The notes under the pieces were generated by a model. It did not search any database. It saw nothing but the letters and a program-made list of their open reading frames with translations, and was not told where the DNA came from. 17,856 nucleotides of DNA from JAVBKP01 sp031553975 (GTDB lineage Bacteria; Bacillota; Clostridia; Peptostreptococcales; Anaerovoracaceae): NCBI GenBank assembly GCA_031553975.1, contig JAVBKP010000143.1, positions 1 to 17,856 of the forward strand, given 5' to 3'. Each line of letters begins with the position of its first letter. The stretch's first letter is position 1. Both the position numbers and the translations under genes were made by a program. Shown here in pieces: positions 5,970 through 12,920 of this stretch.

Positions 5970-7685
5970 CTAACCTCTTGTATTGGCTTGTCGTTTTATT
6001 TTTTTCGTAGTAGTCTTCACAAATTCTTCTTTGCGGACTACAAAGTTCCTAACACGCTTATAAATAGGCATTTTATCATTGTATTGATCTATTGCACCTT
6101 TTAAGATGCTCTCCACTTTATCATCATCAATATCTACGCCAAACTCATCTTTGATTTCCTCATAGTTAGGCCTAAGCTGTGCGCTGACAATGGTTTCATC
6201 GGTTTTCTCATCATAGAGCCCTTCTACAAAACTCTCCTCGATATATTTGCTGCTGTTTAAATAATATTCCACTTCCTCTGGATATATGTTCTTACCATTT
6301 TTAGTAACAATAACATTTTTCTTACGACCTGCAATATAAAGAAATTCACGGTTGTCAAAGAATCCTAAGTCACCTGTATAAAACCATCCGTCTTTTAGCA
6401 CGTTTGCGGTTCTTTCTGGATCGTTGAAGTATCCCAGCATTGTATTTGGTCCACGGCATATGATTTCGCCAATCCCATCTTCATCTTTGTCTATGATCTT
6501 AATCTCCACACCTGGGATGGCCGGTCCCACGGAACCTGCTTTTTTGTAAGTATCCGAGGTGTCTGGTGTACCAGCAATCAACGGTGCCGTCTCTGTCAAT
6601 CCATAGCCTTGCAAAACTTTAAGTCCGAAATCCTCAAATCCCCTGCAAACATTAGGATCAATTCCTGCTGCGCCGGTAATAATCAATCTTAACCTACCGC
6701 CAAATTTCTCATGAATATCTTTGAAGAGCCTTTTTCTTGCATCTATTCCAACTTTTTGCAATTTTTTGCTAATACTTATTCCTGTCCTAAGCTTTTTCTC
6801 TTGCCCTTGCTTTTGTGCTTGCTTCCATATTTTTTCATATAGTCCTTCGAAAATCAGCGGAACACCTACAAGTATAGAAACCTTTGCCTCTACCATATTT
6901 TTTGCTATATATTTAAGTCCTTCGCAAAAAGCCACAGAGGCGCCCGCGTACAAAATCGTCATAATCCCTAATGTACACTCAAATGTATGGTGTATTGGAA
7001 GAATTGACAATGTGGTATCTGTAGGATATACTTTGCAAATTTGGCTGGTAGCCATTATGTTTGAAGCTAAGTTGTTGTGCGAAAGCATTACGCCTTTTGA
7101 ACTTTCTGTTGTGCCTGATGTAAATAAAATAACAGTCATTGCATACGGATCAATCTCAATATCTACATAACTCTTGTCGCCTTTTCTGAGTAGCTCAGCA
7201 CCTTGCTTAATCAAGTCAGCAATTTTCCATTCGCCTGCTAGTACAGTTTCGTCTTGTTTAACTGAAATATTTACTTTATGCTTAATATGAAGATTTTCAA
7301 AGCTTTTGCCATAATTGCCTGCATAGAAAATAGCATCACATTCTGCACTTCTAATATGAGAATGTAACTCCTCTTCGGGTAGTTCTTTGTCAAGAGGAAC
7401 CGCTATCCCCACCCCATTTATGGTTGTCAGATATGTTAACACCCACTCATAGCAACTATCGCCAATAATAGCGATTTTGCTTCCTTTTAGGCCCATCTCT
7501 ATCAACTTTGTACCCAGGGCTTCGATTTGATGTTTTAACACCTTGTATGTAACATCTTGGTATTTGCCACCTTTTTCATTTTTCACTTTAAAAGCAGCAT
7601 TGTCTCCAAACAATTTTGTGCTGGAAGAAATCAATTCCTTTATAGTAGAAATCTTTCTAACCTCATGGTAGTGTATATTTCCCAT
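5970..7685 (-). CDS. Long-chain acyl-CoA synthetase (AMP-forming)
   Basis: Adenylate-forming enzyme of 571 residues (ANL superfamily). It activates a carboxylic acid, probably a long-chain fatty acid, to acyl-AMP and then acyl-CoA. Visible motifs: phosphate-binding TSGTTESSKGVMLSH near 189-203, GYGLTETAPL near 360-369 (adenine site), GWFYTGDLG near 433-441 (ribose-binding Asp), GRKKNVIVTKNGKNIYP near 453-469 (hinge and C-domain), and a Lys-rich end (KTTTKKIKR) where the catalytic Lys is expected. The phosphate loop has Glu-Ser-Ser where Gly-x-Pro is commoner, a variant I associate with fatty-acyl ligases in Firmicutes. The start ATG follows AAAGGAG, with a good promoter upstream. First gene of the operon with the S66 and M20 genes. 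Substrate chain length is inferred from family resemblance only. Confidence 0.85.
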   Translation of the reverse strand: MGNIHYHEVRKISTIKELISSSTKLFGDNAAFKVKNEKGGKYQDVTYKVLKHQIEALGTKLIEMGLKGSKIAIIGDSCYEWVLTYLTTINGVGIAVPLDKELPEEELHSHIRSAECDAIFYAGNYGKSFENLHIKHKVNISVKQDETVLAGEWKIADLIKQGAELLRKGDKSYVDIEIDPYAMTVILFTSGTTESSKGVMLSHNNLASNIMATSQICKVYPTDTTLSILPIHHTFECTLGIMTILYAGASVAFCEGLKYIAKNMVEAKVSILVGVPLIFEGLYEKIWKQAQKQGQEKKLRTGISISKKLQKVGIDARKRLFKDIHEKFGGRLRLIITGAAGIDPNVCRGFEDFGLKVLQGYGLTETAPLIAGTPDTSDTYKKAGSVGPAIPGVEIKIIDKDEDGIGEIICRGPNTMLGYFNDPERTANVLKDGWFYTGDLGFFDNREFLYIAGRKKNVIVTKNGKNIYPEEVEYYLNSSKYIEESFVEGLYDEKTDETIVSAQLRPNYEEIKDEFGVDIDDDKVESILKGAIDQYNDKMPIYKRVRNFVVRKEEFVKTTTKKIKRQANTRG

Positions 7686-7724
7686 TCAGTTCTCCTTTTC
7701 ACCTCAAATTTAGATTACGTCTTT

Positions 7725-7753
7725 AGTATAATATATATGAAGGGAATTTACAA
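7725..7753 (-). promoter_or_regulatory. Promoter of the acyl-CoA synthetase operon
   Basis: Read on the minus strand: TTGTAA (7753-7748), 17-base spacer, TATACT (7730-7725). The distance to the ATG at 7685 is about 40 bases, leaving room for a short leader with AAAGGAG. Confidence 0.65.
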
Positions 7754-7764
7754 AGAAAAAGTGG

Positions 7765-7793
7765 ATGAATTTTATATGAAATTAGAGTATAAT
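7765..7793 (+). promoter_or_regulatory. Candidate deoD promoter
   Basis: A perfect TATAAT at 7788-7793 is preceded 17 bases upstream by the weak hexamer ATGAAT (7765-7770, 3 of 6 matches). It lies 52 bases before the deoD ATG. The weak -35 suggests activator help or a modest promoter. The stretch AGTATAATATAT at 7786-7797 also occurs at 7725-7736. Confidence 0.5.
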
Positions 7794-7845
7794 ATATTTA
7801 CCGATTCCAAGGAACCGGAAACATTTAATCAAAGGAGATAAAAAT

Positions 7846-8547
7846 ATGGCAACACCTCATATTGGAGCCAAAAAAGGCCAAATTGCTAAAACTGTTCTAA
7901 TGCCTGGAGATCCACTCCGCGCAAAATATATCGCAGAAAAGTTCTTAGAAAACCCAGTTTGTTATAACACAACAAGAAATATGTTTGGCTACACTGGTAC
8001 ATATAAGGGCAAAGAAATCTCTATCCAAGGTTCTGGAATGGGAATGCCTTCCATCGGCATTTACTCTTATGAGTTATTCACGCAATATGATGTAGAAAAT
8101 ATTATCAGAATCGGTTCTTGCGGAAGCTTTCAAGAAGATGTGAAGGTAAGAGACGTAATTCTTGGCGTGGCTGCCAGTACAGATTCTAACTATGCTGCTA
8201 GCTATAATCTGCCGGGTACTTTTGCTCCTATGGCGCACATGGATCTAGTGACAAAAGCTATCGAGATAGCAAAAGAAAAAAATATCGCAATGAAGTGCGG
8301 CAATATCCTTTCTTCTGATGTGTTTTATGGTGATGATCCAGATGGTTGGAAAGCATGGCAAAAGATGGGCGTTATGGCAGTAGAAATGGAAGCTGCTGCG
8401 CTATACTTGAATGCTGCTAGACTTGGCAAAAAAGCCCTTTGTATCCTAACCGTGAGTGACAGCTTAGTGACACACGAACTGGTAGATGCAGAGGCGAGAG
8501 AAAAGACATTTACAGATATGATGGAGATCGCTCTTGAGCTAGCTTAA
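7846..8547 (+). CDS. deoD: Purine nucleoside phosphorylase, DeoD type
   Basis: High-molecular-mass (hexameric) purine nucleoside phosphorylase of 233 residues, the usual size. It phosphorolyses purine (deoxy)ribonucleosides to free base plus (deoxy)ribose-1-phosphate in the cytoplasm. The N terminus ATPHIGAKKG gives the phosphate/ribose-site His5. PGDPLRAKYIAE, Arg44 in TTRNMFG, RIGSCGS near 88-94, the VEMEAAALY ribose-binding block at 179-187, and the catalytic Asp205 in TVSDSLVTHE all match the DeoD subgroup. The ATG follows AAAGGAG with eight bases between. It is a single-gene unit with its own promoter and terminator, convergent with uraA. It supplies purine bases to Hpt and deoxyribose phosphate to DeoC, provided a phosphopentomutase is encoded elsewhere. 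Confidence 0.95.
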   Translation: MATPHIGAKKGQIAKTVLMPGDPLRAKYIAEKFLENPVCYNTTRNMFGYTGTYKGKEISIQGSGMGMPSIGIYSYELFTQYDVENIIRIGSCGSFQEDVKVRDVILGVAASTDSNYAASYNLPGTFAPMAHMDLVTKAIEIAKEKNIAMKCGNILSSDVFYGDDPDGWKAWQKMGVMAVEMEAAALYLNAARLGKKALCILTVSDSLVTHELVDAEAREKTFTDMMEIALELA

Positions 8548-8551
8548 TATC

Positions 8552-8598
8552 GCAATACAAAAGTTCCTGCACGAAATGGCAGGAACTTTTTTTATTGC
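8552..8598 (+). terminator. Intrinsic terminator of deoD
   Basis: Perfect 12-base stem AAAAGTTCCTGC (8559-8570) / GCAGGAACTTTT (8579-8590) with eight-base loop and a run of seven T (8587-8593). Outer bases GCAATA (8552-8557) and TATTGC (8593-8598) can extend the stem. A shorter T run on the other strand means it may also act weakly on uraA transcripts. Confidence 0.88.
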
Positions 8599-8610
8599 AA
8601 CCATTGTTTT

Positions 8611-8662
8611 GGGGACGGTTCTAATGTGATGACCTCTCGGTCATCAAATTAGAACCGTCCCC
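8611..8662. repeat. Complete hairpin repeat element E
   Basis: Arms 8611-8634 and 8639-8662 are 24-base inverted repeats with one mismatch and a four-base loop (TCTC). The outer 15 bases are the GGGGACGGTTCTAAT core shared with the other copies. It sits between the deoD terminator and the uraA stop codon (8671), in a convergent intergenic gap. This is the cleanest full copy of the family in the window. Confidence 0.92.
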
Positions 8663-8670
8663 TATGTATG

Positions 8671-10044
8671 TTATTTTTTTTCGTTGTATGGTGGGAAGCC
8701 TTTGAATTCCCCAGATTCAATATGTGTTTGTTCAAATGGCAGCTTTGGCTCATATTTTTCATTCATGATGCCCAGCTTTGAAAATATATGGAATAATACA
8801 GCCAGTATTATTCCTACCACAGCTGCTAGTGCCATACCTTTTAGTTCCACTTGTCCAATTTTGATGGCAGCGCCACTAACGCCTAGTGCAAATACCACAG
8901 CACCCATGGCCATGTTATAGTTCCTACTAAAATCAACCTTTTGCTCTACTAGCATTCTGATACCGCTAATGCCTATAACGCCATATAAATAAATGGTGAT
9001 TCCACCCATAACAGGTGTAGGAATGGACTGAATGGCGGCAGAAAACTTAGGGATCAGCGAGAATAAAATCGCAAATCCTGCTGCAAATCTAATGACCCAA
9101 ACGGAGTACACTCTTGTAATGGCCATTACGCCAATATTCTCTCCATATGTAGTATTAGGTGAAGACCCAAATAGCCCAGAAAGGATATTTGACAGACCAT
9201 CTCCTAGCAAAGATCTATATAGCCCTGGGTCCTTCATTAAATCAGTATCTGTGACCTTAGCCGTCACGATTAAGTGACCAATATGCTCCGCTAATACCAC
9301 TAGACATGCTGGGGCAATAATAATTACGGCACTCCAATTCATCACAGGGGCTGTAAATTTAGGGAAGCCAATCCAACTAGCATCTATGATGGCTGTAAAG
9401 TTAATCATACCGAAGAAACAAGCTATAATATATCCTACAATTACACCAATGAGTATTGGAATAATCTTGGCAAATCCTTTAAAAAGAACGGAGCCAACCA
9501 CCGTAACAGTCAGTGTCGCAACTGATACAAATATAACTTTCCAAAGTTCCAACGACAACGTATCTGAAAGCGCGAACATATCCCTAAGTCCCAGTCCACT
9601 GGTAAGTCCTGCCTGCGATGCTGCTACAGGTGCCAATTCTAGCCCTATGACAGCCACAACGCTTCCCATCACTGCTGGTGGCATTACTACATCAATCCAG
9701 CTTGTACCGAATTTTTTGATGATAAATGCCATAATCACAAAGAACAGTCCAAAGAATATAAACCCAACTTGCGCCGCCGCAAAACTACCATACGTCTCCA
9801 TAATCAAGAAGGTAGGTGCTAAAAAGGCGAAGCTTGAGCCTAAATACGCTGGAATTCCACCTTTTGTCACGATAGAATAAATAAGCGTTCCAATACCATT
9901 CATCAGTAAACAAACCGCTGGGTCAATACCGAATAGTATAGGGACAAGTACTGTAGCCCCGAACATAGCCATTAAATGTTGCAGACTTAATGGTATGGTC
10001 TCTAGTACCGGTAACTTGTCATGAATTCCTACAATTTTTTTCAT
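8671..10044 (-). CDS. uraA: Uracil permease (NCS2/UraA type)
   Basis: Polytopic membrane transporter of 457 residues in the nucleobase/ascorbate (NCS2) family, expected to import uracil by proton symport. Residues known from E. coli UraA have counterparts: Phe72 in GSSFAF, Glu253 and His257 in LAEHIGH, and Gly301-Glu302 in the SSPNTTYGENIGVMAITR block. These favour uracil over xanthine or uric acid. About 14 membrane segments can be traced. The ATG follows AAAGGAG by five bases. An intrinsic terminator lies about 20 bases upstream of the start, with no room for a promoter between, so expression probably depends on read-through from pduL-deoC or on anti-termination. Its 3' end is convergent with deoD. 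Confidence 0.9.
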   Translation of the reverse strand: MKKIVGIHDKLPVLETIPLSLQHLMAMFGATVLVPILFGIDPAVCLLMNGIGTLIYSIVTKGGIPAYLGSSFAFLAPTFLIMETYGSFAAAQVGFIFFGLFFVIMAFIIKKFGTSWIDVVMPPAVMGSVVAVIGLELAPVAASQAGLTSGLGLRDMFALSDTLSLELWKVIFVSVATLTVTVVGSVLFKGFAKIIPILIGVIVGYIIACFFGMINFTAIIDASWIGFPKFTAPVMNWSAVIIIAPACLVVLAEHIGHLIVTAKVTDTDLMKDPGLYRSLLGDGLSNILSGLFGSSPNTTYGENIGVMAITRVYSVWVIRFAAGFAILFSLIPKFSAAIQSIPTPVMGGITIYLYGVIGISGIRMLVEQKVDFSRNYNMAMGAVVFALGVSGAAIKIGQVELKGMALAAVVGIILAVLFHIFSKLGIMNEKYEPKLPFEQTHIESGEFKGFPPYNEKK

Positions 10045-10063
10045 TTTAACTCCTTTCGCCTTT

Positions 10064-10090
10064 AAAAAAACCTGCCCCTAGAGGCAGGTT
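10064..10090 (-). terminator. Intrinsic terminator between deoC and uraA
   Basis: On the minus strand AACCTGCC (10090-10083) pairs perfectly with GGCAGGTT (10076-10069) around a six-base loop, followed by a run of T down to 10064. It begins five bases after the deoC stop and ends about 20 bases before the uraA ATG. It may partly uncouple uraA from the operon. Confidence 0.85.
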
Positions 10091-10095
10091 CATAA

Positions 10096-10758
10096 TTATT
10101 TATTAAAGTCTTCCATAATAGTGACAGAGGCACTAGCTCCGATACGATCAGCGCCCGCTTCTATCATTACTATACAATCCTCCAATGTACGGATACCACC
10201 GGATGCTTTTACAAGCATTCTGTCTCCCACTGTTTTTCTCATCAATGCAACTGCTTCTTTCGTCGCGCCGCCTTTAGAGAATCCAGTAGATGTTTTGACA
10301 AATCTAGCGCCAGCAGCTTCTGATAATTCACAAGCCTTGACAATCTCTTCATCTGTCAATAAACACGTCTCAAGGATAACTTTCACATCAGCTTTTCCTT
10401 TGGCTGCTATTACTACCGCCTTGATATCTTCTTTGACATAGTCAAAACGTCCTTCTTTTAGTGCGCCGACGTGGATAACCATATCGATTTCTTCTGCACC
10501 ATTTCTGACGCATTGCTCTGTTTCAAATATTTTAGAGGCAGTATCACATGCACCTAAAGGAAAACCAATTACTGCGCAAACTTTTTCTTCTGATTCCGCT
10601 AGTTCTTTTTTCACTAGGGGTACCATGGAAGAGTTCACACAAACAGAAAAAAAGTTGTATTCTTTCGCTTCACCGCAAAGGGTGATAACGTCTTTTTCTG
10701 AAGCTTCTGGTTTTAAAATGGTATGATCAAAATATTTATTTAAATTCTCAATTGTCAT
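10096..10758 (-). CDS. deoC: Deoxyribose-phosphate aldolase
   Basis: Class I aldolase of 220 residues (DERA), cytoplasmic. It cleaves 2-deoxy-D-ribose-5-phosphate to glyceraldehyde-3-phosphate and acetaldehyde in deoxynucleoside catabolism. The Schiff-base lysine is Lys155 in FVKTSTGF; Lys184 in LVKASGGIR and Asp92 in EEIDMVI match the other catalytic residues. FDHTILKPEAS near the N terminus is also diagnostic. The ATG follows AAGGGA by about seven bases, only 14 bases after the pduL stop, so the two genes are co-transcribed. The pairing makes sense because acetaldehyde could be oxidised to acetyl-CoA and passed to PduL. Confidence 0.95.
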   Translation of the reverse strand: MTIENLNKYFDHTILKPEASEKDVITLCGEAKEYNFFSVCVNSSMVPLVKKELAESEEKVCAVIGFPLGACDTASKIFETEQCVRNGAEEIDMVIHVGALKEGRFDYVKEDIKAVVIAAKGKADVKVILETCLLTDEEIVKACELSEAAGARFVKTSTGFSKGGATKEAVALMRKTVGDRMLVKASGGIRTLEDCIVMIEAGADRIGASASVTIMEDFNK

Positions 10759-10772
10759 TTTTTTATCCCTTA

Positions 10773-11345
10773 CTATTTAATAATTTCGCCTAACTGTCCG
10801 TTGCCAATCAGTCCCGCATTGGCCTCATCAGTATCAAGGTGCGCTTCACCAAGAAATGACTCATGAACACGAATCAATACTTGATCAAATGTAACAGCTC
10901 TTGGTCCCTCAAACTTTAAACTAACATACTCTTTGTCCTTAACGCCAGCCTCTTCAGCTTCTTTCGTGGACAAGTGAACATGCCTAAGTGCAGCAATAAC
11001 GCCTTTGGTAAGTTCAACTTCACCAGCAGGTCCCACCAGTTTGCAACCAGGAGTTCCTTCTAGCTGTCCTGACTCCTTTATTGGCGCATTGATTCCAATG
11101 GTTCTTCCATCAGTAAGTGCTACTTCTATTTGGCTCTCAGGGCGAGCTGGCCCCAAGATTCTAACACCTTTCAGTGTTCCTTTTGGTCCTACGACGTCTA
11201 CTTTCTCTTCACAAGCATACTGTCCAGTCTGCTTAAGATCTTTAAACGGTGTTAATTGATGCCCTTTTCCAAAAAGTGCCTCTACATCAGATTGAGCAAG
11301 ATGGATATGCTTATTCGATACCCCTACTTCAACTTTGAATCCCAT
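10773..11345 (-). CDS. pduL: Phosphate acyltransferase, PduL type
   Basis: Two PTAC (PF06130-type) domains in about 190 residues. PduL enzymes exchange CoA and phosphate on acyl groups (propionyl-CoA or acetyl-CoA to acyl phosphate) and are unrelated to Pta. Likely zinc ligands are in NKHIHL (residues 11-16), RHVHLS (121-126) and AHLDTDEANA (168-177). The start chosen is the second ATG (11345), because GGAGG (11356-11352) is six bases from it and directly abuts the upstream ATG at 11351. No N-terminal encapsulation peptide precedes the first domain and no microcompartment gene is nearby, so this is probably a cytosolic form, perhaps the cell's acetate-forming phosphotransacetylase. First gene of pduL-deoC, with a strong promoter. 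Confidence 0.88.
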   Translation of the reverse strand: MGFKVEVGVSNKHIHLAQSDVEALFGKGHQLTPFKDLKQTGQYACEEKVDVVGPKGTLKGVRILGPARPESQIEVALTDGRTIGINAPIKESGQLEGTPGCKLVGPAGEVELTKGVIAALRHVHLSTKEAEEAGVKDKEYVSLKFEGPRAVTFDQVLIRVHESFLGEAHLDTDEANAGLIGNGQLGEIIK

Positions 11346-11392
11346 TTTCATCCTCCATTTGTTTTCGGCTGTAAAATCTTCAAATCTTCAAT

Positions 11393-11421
11393 ATTATAAC
11401 GTATTACTATAGTAAAGTCAA
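11393..11421 (-). promoter_or_regulatory. Sigma-A-like promoter of pduL-deoC
   Basis: On the minus strand: TTGACT (11421-11416), exactly 17 bases, TATAAT (11398-11393). This is one of the strongest promoters in the window. The spacer contains the perfect 12-base palindrome TTACTATAGTAA (11404-11415), positioned where a repressor would block polymerase. Confidence 0.8.
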
Positions 11422-11450
11422 TTATATTTTTCGGTTAACTCCTAAATTTT

Positions 11451-11975
11451 TTAGTCCATACATGCAATATATGGTAGGTTGCGGTAATGCTGGTCATAAT
11501 CAAGACCATAACCTATAATAAATCTATTGGGAATGCTAAATCCAATATAGTCTACTGCTATATCTACTTCACGTCTTTCTGGCTTGTCCAGCAGTGTACA
11601 GAGTTTTAATGACTTAGGGCTCTGTCGTTCTAAATACTCCTTTAAGTATGTAAGTGTTAATCCTGTATCTACAATGTCTTCAATGACAAGTACGTGCTTA
11701 CCCTTAATATCTGAGTCTAGGTCCTTTACGATTTTTACAACGCCAGAAGTCTTGGTGCCACCGCCATAACTTGATACGGCCATAAAGTCAATAGCTATCT
11801 TACCCTCAAAGTTTTTTAGTAAATCCGCCGCAAACATAAATGCACCTCTTAGAATACAAACGGCTATGACCTCTTCCCCCTTATACTCTTCTGATATTTG
11901 TTTTCCTAACGCGGCAATTCTCTCTTGAATCACCTCTGCTGAATATAAAACTTCTGTAATTGCTGGTGTAGACAT
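11451..11975 (-). CDS. hpt: Hypoxanthine(-guanine) phosphoribosyltransferase
   Basis: Purine salvage enzyme of 174 residues that joins hypoxanthine or guanine to PRPP. The PRPP-binding signature VLVIEDIVDTGLTL is at residues 95-108, with ILRGAFMFAADL near 41-52 and the flexible-loop SSYGGGTKTSG near 68-78, as in bacterial HPRTs. An open frame extends 13 codons further upstream, but ATG 11975 is preceded by AGGAGG at six bases and gives the usual N terminus. With that start the gene begins one base after the DUF1232 stop. It is the last gene of the lon-engB-ykvA-hpt run. Function fits with DeoD, which releases the purine bases. Confidence 0.93.
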   Translation of the reverse strand: MSTPAITEVLYSAEVIQERIAALGKQISEEYKGEEVIAVCILRGAFMFAADLLKNFEGKIAIDFMAVSSYGGGTKTSGVVKIVKDLDSDIKGKHVLVIEDIVDTGLTLTYLKEYLERQSPKSLKLCTLLDKPERREVDIAVDYIGFSIPNRFIIGYGLDYDQHYRNLPYIACMD

Positions 11976-11976
11976 G

Positions 11977-12297
11977 TTATTCCTCCTTAACATCTTCTTC
12001 TTCATATTTAACATCTTCTATAATGATTTTGTCTTTGTACTTTTCTGTGCTCAGCATATTTTTGTCTTTCCAATAGGTATCTAACTCGTCTTTAAAATAG
12101 TATAAGATGAATCCCCACAAGGTTAAATCATCCAAAATACTGAATCCTAACACTGGTGCTGGAATTAAATCAATAGGCGAAAATAGATAAATCAATCCGC
12201 CAATGATGATAGCTTTTTTATATAACCTCACTTTTTTGTCAGCTAAAAAATATTTTATAGCTTTGAGACGCTTTATAACAAAAAGCCATCTGTTCAT
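11977..12297 (-). CDS. YkvA-like DUF1232 membrane protein
   Basis: Small protein of 106 residues with the DUF1232 signature: IGGLIYLFSPIDLIPAPVLGF-type sequence at about 32-52, then LDD (55-57) and a second hydrophobic stretch. The N terminus is strongly basic. The C-terminal 30 residues are highly charged, rich in Lys and Glu and ending in an acidic tail (YEEEDVKEE). One or two membrane segments are likely. The function of DUF1232 proteins is not established as far as I know. The ATG follows GGAGG by seven bases, and that site lies within the last codons and stop of engB, so translation is coupled. Its place between engB and hpt suggests co-expression, not a specific role. Confidence 0.8.
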   Translation of the reverse strand: MNRWLFVIKRLKAIKYFLADKKVRLYKKAIIIGGLIYLFSPIDLIPAPVLGFSILDDLTLWGFILYYFKDELDTYWKDKNMLSTEKYKDKIIIEDVKYEEEDVKEE

Positions 12298-12299
12298 CC

Positions 12300-12920
12300 C
12301 TATTCCTCCAACATTTGTCCAAATTCAGCTAAAGATTTGTTGACCAATTGGTCTATTTCATCTAAGACATTTTCTTGCCCCTGTCTCTTTAGCGCAGATA
12401 CTGGTATGATCTTGGCTTCTGGGCCCATCCCTAGGTCTTTTCGAATGATATTCATATTCTTGGCAAGTTCATTCCTAGATATTTTATCTGCTTTGGTCCC
12501 TATGACATAACCATCTAGTCCATAATGTATAAGCCATTGATACATCTGCTTGTCTTGCGCACTTGGCGGATGCCTAAGGTCTACCAATTGAAATACTTTC
12601 ACCAGCCTATGTCTAGTTTTCAAATACTCTTCTATCATATCTCCCCAGTTTTCACTGGTGGATTTAGCTACTTTGGCATATCCATAACCTGGTAAGTCCA
12701 CAATTCTAAATGTATCATTTATGCGATAAAAATTGATTGTTCGTGTCTTACCTGGGCTGCCGCTGACTCTGGCTAGGCTTTTTCTGTTCAACACCAAATT
12801 GATTAGCGAAGACTTTCCTACATTGGACCGCCCTGCAAAAGCCACCTCTGGTGCATCATCTGTTGGATACTGGGCTCTTTTCGCCGCCACTGTTTCTAGT
12901 TCAACTTGTTTTACAATCAT
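12300..12920 (-). CDS. engB: Ribosome biogenesis GTPase EngB/YsxC
   Basis: TRAFAC-class GTPase of 206 residues, normal for YsxC/EngB, which assists late 50S subunit assembly. G motifs are in order: G1 GRSNVGKSS (30-38), G2 in SPGKTRTINF (55-64), G3 DLPGYG (75-80), G4 TKAD (142-145) and G5 VSALK (174-178). The ATG overlaps the lon stop as ATGA (4-base overlap), implying translational coupling. Lon followed by ysxC is the classical arrangement in Bacillus and many clostridia. Confidence 0.95.
   Translation of the reverse strand: MIVKQVELETVAAKRAQYPTDDAPEVAFAGRSNVGKSSLINLVLNRKSLARVSGSPGKTRTINFYRINDTFRIVDLPGYGYAKVAKSTSENWGDMIEEYLKTRHRLVKVFQLVDLRHPPSAQDKQMYQWLIHYGLDGYVIGTKADKISRNELAKNMNIIRKDLGMGPEAKIIPVSALKRQGQENVLDEIDQLVNKSLAEFGQMLEE

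Noticed and set aside
6721..7170. 149-codon plus-strand open frame opposite the acyl-CoA synthetase
   Set aside because: No family resemblance, no ribosome binding site, and it lies entirely antisense to a well-supported gene; a shadow frame.
9386..9880. 164-codon plus-strand open frame opposite uraA
   Set aside because: Antisense shadow of a membrane protein gene, with composition typical of such shadows and no supporting signals.
11976..12014. Upstream 13-codon extension of hpt
   Set aside because: It overlaps the DUF1232 gene, has no ribosome binding site, and AGGAGG precedes the internal ATG at 11975 at ideal distance.
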